This document shows positions 1 to 5,212 of a stretch of 9,290 bases of DNA, piece by piece. The stretch lies in contig URDW01000081.1 of assembly GCA_900546735.1 (NCBI GenBank), forward strand, positions 1-9,290. Reading direction: 5' to 3'. This DNA comes from an uncultured Oscillospiraceae bacterium. GTDB taxonomy: Bacteria; Bacillota; Clostridia; Oscillospirales; Acutalibacteraceae. The notes below the pieces were generated by a model, which made no database searches, was not told the DNA's origin, and saw only the letters and a list, made by a program, of their open reading frames with translations. Each line of letters starts with the position of its first letter. The first letter of the stretch is position 1. The translations under genes were made by a program, and so were the position numbers.

Positions 1-1
1 C

Positions 2-541
2 GGCAAGCCGATCGTGGTGATGGAACCGGTCAAGGGCGGTACGCTGGCCGACCCGCCGGCAGAGGTCAAAAAGCTTTTTCAAGACTATGCGCCGGAAGCG
101 TCCTGTGCTTCCTGGGCCATTCGCTTTGCTGCGTCACTCGACGGCGTGCTGACGGTGCTTTCCGGCATGTCGAACACGCAGCAGATGGAGGACAATCTTT
201 CCTACATGCGCGATTTTCAGCCGCTGAATGCCGACGAGCGGAAAATCATTGAACAGGCGCAGCGGCTCCTTGGGCAGTCTTCTGCCATTGCCTGCACGGC
301 CTGTCACTACTGCACCGAGGGCTGCCCAAAGCAGATCCCGATCCCCGAAATCTTTTCGGCCGCCAATCTGCACCTGGCAAACGGCCAGCTCGACCAAGCC
401 AGGCAGCAGTATGCGGCTGCGGTGGAGAGCAGGGGAAAAGCTTCCGACTGCATCGCCTGCGGCCAGTGTGAGCGCGCCTGTCCGCAGCACCTGAAGATCA
501 TAGACGATCTAAAGCAGTGCGCCGGCATGCTGGAAAAATAA
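2..541 (+). CDS. Aldo/keto reductase with C-terminal 2x[4Fe-4S] ferredoxin domain (5' partial)
   Basis: The gene enters from the left edge; 179 C-terminal residues are visible, read in frame from base 2. The first part (GKPIVVMEPVKGGTL) is a late strand and loop of the aldo/keto reductase TIM barrel, and SGMSNTQQMEDN (visible residues 54-65) fits the loop that binds the NADPH phosphate. The C-terminal third is a bacterial ferredoxin-like module with two CxxCxxCxxxCP motifs: cysteines 98, 101, 104 and 108, then 150, 153, 156 and 160, enough for two [4Fe-4S] clusters. Such proteins are cytosolic oxidoreductases common in strict anaerobes. Family membership is clear but the substrate is unknown, and the name 'predicted aldo/keto reductase of the ferredoxin type' is as far as the sequence goes. 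The catalytic Asp/Tyr/Lys/His part lies outside the window. The stop TAA is at 539-541. A GNAT gene follows after 32 bases with no terminator between, so co-transcription is possible. Confidence 0.93.
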   Translation, partial: GKPIVVMEPVKGGTLADPPAEVKKLFQDYAPEASCASWAIRFAASLDGVLTVLSGMSNTQQMEDNLSYMRDFQPLNADERKIIEQAQRLLGQSSAIACTACHYCTEGCPKQIPIPEIFSAANLHLANGQLDQARQQYAAAVESRGKASDCIACGQCERACPQHLKIIDDLKQCAGMLEK

Positions 542-561
542 AGAGTATTTTTCGGTGTAAC

Positions 562-568
562 GGAGGTG
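562..568 (+). promoter_or_regulatory. Ribosome binding site of the GNAT gene
   Basis: GGAGGTG lies 5 bases before the ATG at 574. It decides the start: the reading frame stays open upstream to 517, inside the preceding reductase gene, but that start has no such site and would add 19 residues unlike the family. Confidence 0.8.
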
Positions 569-573
569 TAAAA

Positions 574-1179
574 ATGACGGATATACAAAAGCTTGCGCCG
601 ATAACGCACACGGGTACACAGACGATCGTTACCAGCCGCCTTGTTTTGCGGCCGTTTCAAATGGCGGATGCGGGCGATACGTTTGTATGGGCAAGCAACC
701 CTAGGGTCGTTCGTTTTTTGTCCTATACACCGCATGCCGATCTGAGTGAAACGAAGTCTGTTTTACAAGACTGGGTCTCCTCTTACCAAAGTCCTGCTGT
801 ATACAACTGGGCGATCGTCTATGACCATCTGGTCATTGGGAACATTGCCGTTGTTTCACAGGATGATGCCTGCCATGCCTGTCATCTCGGCTGGCAGATC
901 GATGAACCGTATTGGAACCAAGGCATTATGACAGAGGCGGCCGCTGCCGTAGTGCGCTATTTGTTTGAAAAGGTCGGGTACGACCGCATTGAATCGGGAC
1001 ATGATACAAGAAATATCGGCTCCGGCAGAGTCATGGAAAAGATTGGCATGAAGCGGGAAGGCACGCTTCGAAGGTACTGTTATCAAAAAGACGGCAGTAT
1101 TGGCGATAAAAATATTTGGGCAATTCTGAAAAGCGATTGGGAAGAGCGGCAAGAAAAACTTCAGAACAAATCACTTTGA
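574..1179 (+). CDS. GNAT family N-acetyltransferase, RimJ/RimL-like
   Basis: A 201-residue cytosolic acetyl-CoA-dependent N-acetyltransferase. The sequence opens with a family-typical first strand, TSRLVLRPFQMADA (about residues 20-33), followed by strand 4/5 'HLGWQIDEPYWNQGIMTEAA'; WNQGIMTEA is the acetyl-CoA pyrophosphate loop in the Q/R-x-x-G/A region. Then comes NIGSGRVMEKIGMKREGTLR, the closing helix and strand seen in the RimJ/RimL and Acetyltransf_3 group, which acetylates protein N-termini, amino groups of antibiotics or other small amines. No feature shows which substrate is used here. The start at 574 is supported by the GGAGGTG site. The gene lies 32 bases after the aldo/keto reductase and may share its transcript; the hairpin at 1258-1297 ends the unit. 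It is complete, at ordinary length for the family. Confidence 0.9.
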   Translation: MTDIQKLAPITHTGTQTIVTSRLVLRPFQMADAGDTFVWASNPRVVRFLSYTPHADLSETKSVLQDWVSSYQSPAVYNWAIVYDHLVIGNIAVVSQDDACHACHLGWQIDEPYWNQGIMTEAAAAVVRYLFEKVGYDRIESGHDTRNIGSGRVMEKIGMKREGTLRRYCYQKDGSIGDKNIWAILKSDWEERQEKLQNKSL

Positions 1180-1222
1180 CGGCTGTATGGAAAATCACGG
1201 CGCAGCCAATGGCTTTTCATCT

Positions 1223-1242
1223 GTTTTGCCTTTTTGCAAAAC
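1223..1242. repeat. Small perfect hairpin in the convergent intergenic region
   Basis: GTTTTGC (1223-1229) and GCAAAAC (1236-1242) form a perfect 7-bp stem around a 6-base loop, CTTTTT. It lies between the GNAT stop and the main terminator. It has no T-run directly after it on either strand, so it could only be an accessory element or chance. Confidence 0.4.
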
Positions 1243-1257
1243 GGTATTTATTCAAAG

Positions 1258-1297
1258 AAAATCCCGCATGGTGTTTTACATCATGCGGGATTTTTTA
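1258..1297 (+). terminator. Rho-independent terminator, probably bidirectional
   Basis: AAAATCCCGCATG (1258-1270) pairs perfectly with CATGCGGGATTTT (1282-1294) around an 11-base loop, and the right arm runs straight into a T-rich tail ending about 1296. It ends transcription of the GNAT gene, about 80 bases after that gene's stop. On the - strand the same stem is followed by TTTTCTTTG, about 60 bases after the stop of the GTPase-NYN gene, so it can probably serve both convergent units. The rest of the 1180-1352 gap shows no gene. Confidence 0.9.
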
Positions 1298-1352
1298 TAC
1301 ATTTTAAAACGGCTGCATGGTTACCGTGTTAAACCACAGCAAAAGAAAGCAA

Positions 1353-3935
1353 TTAAAATGCTTCTGCAATTCTTTGCCGGATCTCTTCCTCGGCTGCCTG
1401 CACTTCAAACTGAAACTCACGGGATGAAACGCGCAGGGCGCCGGTGCCCAAAATGATTAGCTGTTCCACCGCGTCCGAGGTCACCACGCGCACCTGGTTG
1501 TTTTTCGCCAGCTTGTAGGAGGCCTTTTCAATGTACATGTCGGCCGTCTCCGCCTCTTTGGTGTAGACGATCGTGATGTTGTCCACTTTTTCAACCTCTC
1601 GCACGGCACCTTTTACTTTGTAGGCGTCAAAAACCAGAATCACGTTGCACTTTTTGTAGCCCTGGTAGTTGCAAAGAATGTTGATTAGTGCGTTGCGGGC
1701 GGCGTCCATATTGTCCTGCGCCAGTTCTTTTAAACGGTCCCAGGAAAAGATCACGTTGTAGCCGTCTACAAGCAGGTACTGCGTGCCGTCGTAGCGGGGC
1801 GCATTTTTGGATTTGTATTTTTTTTCTTCAGCTTTTTGCGTCAGCCGAAAATGGTTCTGGCTGCGGTCGTAGTTGCGGTTTTTAATGGGGCCGTACGTCC
1901 GTTCAAAAATCTGCATCAGCTCTTTGTCGAGCGCAAATAGATCCACATTGCGCCCGGCAGCGGTCCGCCTTTGACTGACGCGTTCGGTAAACGCATTTTT
2001 AGGCGGCGAAAGTACGCTTGGCAGGTGCATGTGGCTTTTGACGTCGCTCCATTTCACAATGTAGCCGGCGCCGTGTGCGCAGAAAACAGAGTCGCAGGGG
2101 TTGTCCGTGTCGCCGTCGCAGTCGTAGCCGATCTCGGCAATGACCTCCTCTGCATTGTGGCACGGTGCATAGCCTTTTAAGCTGCATAGCAGTCGGCCTT
2201 TGCCGTGGGTGTACTGCATTACGCTGCGGGCATAGTCGTGCATGGTCGCGACCGGCGCGGTGCCCTGGATCGTGCTCATTTCGCTGTCGCTTTGGGGCGC
2301 GCTAAAATTGCCGTGCATACGCTGAATGTCGGTCATGGCGCGGCCTACGTTTTCGTTCGGTACTTCCAGCGTGAAAGCATAGACCGGCTCCAGCAAAATG
2401 CTTTTGGCTGTGCGCAGACCCTGGCGCACGGCACGGTAGGTCGCCTGGCGAAAGTCGCCGCCCTCCGTGTGCTTCGGGTGTGCCCGGCCGGAGGCCAATA
2501 TGATCTCCATGTCGGTAATTGGCGAGCCGGTCAGCACGCCGACGTGCGTTTTTTCATAAAGGTGCGTCAAAATCAGGCGCTGCCAGTTCTTGTCCAGTAC
2601 ATCTTCTTTGCACTGTGTTTTGAATACCAGGCCGCTGTCGCGCTGGCCGGGCTTCAGCAAAAGGTGCACTTCGGCATAGTGGCGCAGCGGTTCAAAATGG
2701 CCGACGCCTTCCACCGTTTCCGCGATCGTTTCTTTATAGATAATGTTGCCTTTTGAAAACGTGGCGTGTATGTCAAAACGCTCGGCCAGTACCGACTGCA
2801 GCACTTCCAGCTGGATGTCGCCCATCAACTGCACCTGTATCTCGTTCAGGCGTTCGTTCCAAAGGACTTTCAGCTGCGGGTCTTCGCTTTCCAGAATGCG
2901 CATTTTTTCCAGCACCGTGTGCGTGTTCACATTTTCGGGTATGCGCAGGCGGTAGGTGAACACCGGTTCCAGAATCGGCAGACCGGTGTCTTTTTCTGCC
3001 CCAAGTCCGTCGCCGGGGCGGGCAAATGTAATGCCGGTGACGGCGCAGACGGTGCCGGCGCCGGCCGTATCGGCGGTGGTGAATTTCTCACCGGAATAAA
3101 TACGGATCTGGTTAACTTTTTCACCGTTTTGGTTGCCGCGGCCGGCCAGCACCTCTTTGACTTTCAGCCGGCCGCCCGTCACTTTTAAAAAGGTCAGCTT
3201 CTGCCCCTTGTCTTCCGAGATTTTATAGACCTTGGCGGCAAAATCACTGCCGTACGGCGGCATTTGGGTGTAGTCGTGCAGGCGCTGCAAAAATTCGTCC
3301 ACACCGGTCAGCTTCAGTGCAGAACCGAACAGGCAGGGAAAAATCTGCCGTTGCCGGATGGCGCGCACAAGAGAGGCCTTTTTTAGTGTTTGCGTTTCGG
3401 CATATTCGTTCAAAAGCGCTTCGCCGCACATGGCCGCGTTTTCCAAGAATTCCGCTTCATTGGTGTTGTCAAAATCTATACAGCCGTCGCTCAGCTTGGC
3501 TTTCAGTTCGGCCAGCACGCGCGCTTTGTCTGCGCCGTCCAGATCCATTTTGTTTACAAAAAGGAAGCAGGGCACGTTGTATTTGGCCAAAAGCTTCCAA
3601 ATGGTTGCCGTGTGGCTCTGTACGCCGTCGGTCGCGCTGATGACCAAAACGGCGTAGTCCAGCACCTGCATGGTGCGCTCTGTTTCGGCCGAAAAGTCCA
3701 CATGCCCGGGCGTGTCCAAAAGGGTGAAAGTCGTGCCGCCGTAGTTTAAAACGGCCTGTTTGGAAAAGATCGTAATGCCGCGGTCGCGCTCTAAAGAAAA
3801 CGTGTCTAAAAACGAGTCGCGGTGGTCTACACGCCCCAGTTTTTTTATGCTGCCTACACGGTAGAGCATCGCCTCCGACAGCGTCGTCTTGCCCGAGTCC
3901 ACATGCGCCAAAATCCCAATCACGATCTTTTTCAT
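1353..3935 (-). CDS. EF-G/Tet(M)-like translational GTPase fused to YacP/Rae1-type NYN endoribonuclease domain
   Basis: An 860-residue cytosolic protein. Residues 1-640 or so are a complete EF-G-like GTPase of the ribosomal protection protein group: G1 AHVDSGKT (10-17), G2 RGIT (52-55), G3 DTPGH (74-78), G4 NKMD (128-131) and G5 GSAL (204-207), then the beta-barrel, the III/V folds and domain IV. At 485-495, where Tet(M) has the YSPVSTPADFR tip loop, this protein has HPKHTEGGDFR, so tetracycline protection is doubtful. A charged linker (about 645-715) leads to a full NYN domain at 718-860: LLVDGYN (721-727), VFDAY (768-772), ETADMYIE (796-803), TSDAVEQ (819-825) and GTGALRVSSREF. This matches B. 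subtilis YacP (Rae1), an A-site mRNA endonuclease; D724 and D799 align with its D7 and D81. I infer GTPase-guided, ribosome-bound RNA cleavage. Automated annotation would probably call it a Tet(M)-type resistance protein. The ATG at 3935 follows a GTGGTG-type site, and the gene has its own promoter. Confidence 0.93.
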   Translation of the reverse strand: MKKIVIGILAHVDSGKTTLSEAMLYRVGSIKKLGRVDHRDSFLDTFSLERDRGITIFSKQAVLNYGGTTFTLLDTPGHVDFSAETERTMQVLDYAVLVISATDGVQSHTATIWKLLAKYNVPCFLFVNKMDLDGADKARVLAELKAKLSDGCIDFDNTNEAEFLENAAMCGEALLNEYAETQTLKKASLVRAIRQRQIFPCLFGSALKLTGVDEFLQRLHDYTQMPPYGSDFAAKVYKISEDKGQKLTFLKVTGGRLKVKEVLAGRGNQNGEKVNQIRIYSGEKFTTADTAGAGTVCAVTGITFARPGDGLGAEKDTGLPILEPVFTYRLRIPENVNTHTVLEKMRILESEDPQLKVLWNERLNEIQVQLMGDIQLEVLQSVLAERFDIHATFSKGNIIYKETIAETVEGVGHFEPLRHYAEVHLLLKPGQRDSGLVFKTQCKEDVLDKNWQRLILTHLYEKTHVGVLTGSPITDMEIILASGRAHPKHTEGGDFRQATYRAVRQGLRTAKSILLEPVYAFTLEVPNENVGRAMTDIQRMHGNFSAPQSDSEMSTIQGTAPVATMHDYARSVMQYTHGKGRLLCSLKGYAPCHNAEEVIAEIGYDCDGDTDNPCDSVFCAHGAGYIVKWSDVKSHMHLPSVLSPPKNAFTERVSQRRTAAGRNVDLFALDKELMQIFERTYGPIKNRNYDRSQNHFRLTQKAEEKKYKSKNAPRYDGTQYLLVDGYNVIFSWDRLKELAQDNMDAARNALINILCNYQGYKKCNVILVFDAYKVKGAVREVEKVDNITIVYTKEAETADMYIEKASYKLAKNNQVRVVTSDAVEQLIILGTGALRVSSREFQFEVQAAEEEIRQRIAEAF

Positions 3936-3964
3936 TGTTTCACCACACTTTTGCTATTTACCGT

Positions 3965-3993
3965 ATTATAGCACAGCCAAATCCGGTTGTAAA
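3965..3993 (-). promoter_or_regulatory. Sigma-A-type promoter with extended -10 for the GTPase-NYN gene
   Basis: Read on the - strand, TTTACA (3993-3988) is followed by a 17-bp spacer and TATAAT (3970-3965), preceded by TGC (an extended -10). Transcription would start near 3958, giving a leader of only about 23 bases before the ATG. There is no room for the long attenuator leader known from tet(M). Confidence 0.8.
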
Positions 3994-4059
3994 ATACACA
4001 GCAGAATAATTGCTTATTACGTCAAACAGCGCATAAATCGCCATTGGAGTTCTCAGAGA

Positions 4060-4926
4060 TTATTTTTTACTGTGCTTTTTTCTGATGTATACCAGGTCGC
4101 CGAGATAATCGCCGCGGTATTTTGTATATTCACCTTCAAACGGATTGTGCCGGTGAAAAAGCGCTGCCTCCGGCGCAATTACCGAAACGATGACCCCCGC
4201 AGCACGGTAGAAGAATTCGTTGTGGTCGATCATTCTTATATTGTCATCCCAGCCGATCAGACGTATTTTGTCTGTTCTGGCAAGATATGTGTTTTGACTT
4301 TTCGCAACGACAATATGGCTGCCATCCAGTTTTGTCATGTGCGGGAGGAGCAGCGGTTTGTTGTAGGTGATTTTAAAATACTGCCGGGCATTATGAATCG
4401 GCGGCAAACATTTCGGCGCGTTGACCCAGCCGAATCCGATCAGGTCAACAGCATTATTTTCTTCTAAAAATTTAAGCTGGCCTTGAATATCTGTTTTTCT
4501 CGTCAGCAGTATGTCATCGTCCAGTTTTACAACATAAGGCGTTTTTACGGCGCTCAGGGCTTGGTTTAACCCGCGGCTCACGCCGCTGTTAAAGGGCAGA
4601 TGGATGATTTTCACATGCTCTTCTTTAAAGTGCAGCGGTTTACGGCTGTCGTCGGCAATAATGATTTCTGCGTTCGGATAATAACGGTGGATGTTTTTGC
4701 AAAGCTGCTTTGCCAGTTTTTGCCGCTCAAAGGACTTGTATAGGAAAGTTACATTTTCACACACATGTCTGCACTCTTCTTTTGCGGGCTTTTTGCAGCC
4801 TTGCAAAATATATTTGAAATTGAGAAGTCTGTATTCTACGTTAACAATGAAGCAGTAGATCGTTTTAAATAAAGGCCGCAGGCGGGAACTTGCCAGCCGT
4901 TTTATAATTTTTTTCATACGGTTCAT
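4060..4926 (-). CDS. GT-A fold glycosyltransferase, GT2/GT12-like
   Basis: A complete 288-residue putative glycosyltransferase that would transfer a sugar from a nucleotide-sugar donor. The N-terminus is basic with a short hydrophobic patch (TIYCFIVNV, 22-30) but no clear signal peptide, so it is probably cytosolic or peripheral to the membrane. The GT-A signature runs from VTFLYKSFERQ (59-69) through IIIADDSRKP (88-97) and PFNSGVSRGLNQAL (111-124) to KLDDDILLT (134-142), whose DDD (136-138) is the metal/nucleotide-sugar DxD motif. IGWDDNIRMIDHNEFFYR (224-241) supplies the likely catalytic acidic and His region. These blocks resemble the beta-1,4-GalNAc transferase (GT12) branch more than average GT2 enzymes, but donor and acceptor cannot be read from sequence. 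The ATG at 4926 follows AAAGGA with a short spacing; the second ATG (4917) is an alternative. The gene looks more AT-rich than its neighbours, which hints at acquisition. Its stop lies 124 bases from the next gene's start, with no terminator seen between. Confidence 0.85.
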   Translation of the reverse strand: MNRMKKIIKRLASSRLRPLFKTIYCFIVNVEYRLLNFKYILQGCKKPAKEECRHVCENVTFLYKSFERQKLAKQLCKNIHRYYPNAEIIIADDSRKPLHFKEEHVKIIHLPFNSGVSRGLNQALSAVKTPYVVKLDDDILLTRKTDIQGQLKFLEENNAVDLIGFGWVNAPKCLPPIHNARQYFKITYNKPLLLPHMTKLDGSHIVVAKSQNTYLARTDKIRLIGWDDNIRMIDHNEFFYRAAGVIVSVIAPEAALFHRHNPFEGEYTKYRGDYLGDLVYIRKKHSKK

Positions 4927-4950
4927 ACCATCCTTTATATGTTATTGTCT

Positions 4951-4979
4951 ATAGTAAATAAAAAGTGGGTTTTTGTCAA
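4951..4979 (-). promoter_or_regulatory. Sigma-A-type promoter of the glycosyltransferase gene
   Basis: On the - strand, a perfect TTGACA -35 box (4979-4974) is followed by a 17-bp spacer and TACTAT (4956-4951) as the -10, four of six matches. The predicted start near 4944 falls on an ATGTTAT motif (+ strand 4939-4945) that is repeated near the opposite promoter, so the two may share a regulator. Confidence 0.7.
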
Positions 4980-5130
4980 TTGCACAGGAGAAATTGTCCT
5001 CTCGTTTTGCAAAAGGTGTGCTAATAAACCTTCATGCGGTTTTGTATGTCAGGGATCAAAATGAATTAAATAACATAATCGCATCCATGTTATTTAATTT
5101 TTGGAATGCAGCAGAATGCTCCCTTTTTTC
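4980..5130. other. AT-rich divergent control region
   Basis: This stretch between the two divergent promoters holds no plausible gene. Its visible content is the 13-bp inverted repeat at 5064-5099 and a short direct repeat GAATGC-AGCA-GAATGC (about 5104-5119). The whole gap between the two start codons is 286 bases. Confidence 0.6.
5064..5099. repeat. Perfect 13-bp AT-rich inverted repeat
   Basis: AATTAAATAACAT (5064-5076) and ATGTTATTTAATT (5087-5099) are perfect reverse complements around a 10-base spacer. The inner ends read ATAACAT and ATGTTAT, the same half-site found at the promoter downstream, so an upstream operator is the favoured reading. A T-run follows on the + strand (5098-5102), but the stem has a single GC pair and no upstream gene on that strand needs a terminator here. 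Confidence 0.65.
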
Positions 5131-5159
5131 TTGAACTGGGTTTTATTCCATGCTAAAAT
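5131..5159 (+). promoter_or_regulatory. Promoter of the GH38-like gene operon, extended -10
   Basis: TTGAAC (5131-5136), a 17-bp spacer and TAAAAT (5154-5159) preceded by TGC form a sigma-A-type promoter with an extended -10. The start would be near 5166, about 47 bases before the ATG at 5213. A 6-bp inverted repeat, CATGCT (5149-5154) with AGCATG (5163-5168), brackets the -10 and start site, a position where a bound protein would block RNA polymerase. Confidence 0.7.
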
Positions 5160-5165
5160 CAAAGC

Positions 5166-5187
5166 ATGTTATAATATGTTATAACAT
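5166..5187. promoter_or_regulatory. Putative operator: tandem ATGTTATAAY with perfect palindrome
   Basis: ATGTTATAAT (5166-5175) is directly repeated as ATGTTATAAC (5176-5185), and ATGTTATAACAT (5176-5187) is a perfect 12-bp palindrome. It sits immediately after the predicted transcription start. Its GT-TATA-AC core recalls the GT-n-TA-TA-n-AC sites known for HutC-type GntR proteins, without the two single-base spacers. A HutC-type gene is the second gene of this operon, so autoregulation through this site is a reasonable inference. Confidence 0.55.
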
Positions 5188-5197
5188 ATCAAACTTT

Positions 5198-5204
5198 CGG
5201 AGGG
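5198..5204 (+). promoter_or_regulatory. Ribosome binding site of the GH38-like gene
   Basis: CGGAGGG lies 8 bases before the ATG at 5213. It rules out the upstream in-frame ATG at 5150, which overlaps the -10 box and so would not be on the transcript. Confidence 0.85.
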
Positions 5205-5212
5205 AACTGCAT

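Noticed and set aside
2205..2756. A 183-codon + strand open frame opposite the GTPase-NYN gene
   Set aside because: It is wholly antisense to conserved EF-G-like domains and has no family signature.
3889..4467. A 192-codon + strand open frame
   Set aside because: It spans the promoter of one - strand gene and the 3' half of another, and shows no domain or ribosome site.
5150..5212. Upstream in-frame ATG extending the GH38-like protein by 21 residues
   Set aside because: This ATG overlaps the predicted -10 box and has no ribosome site; the extension is also not a signal peptide.
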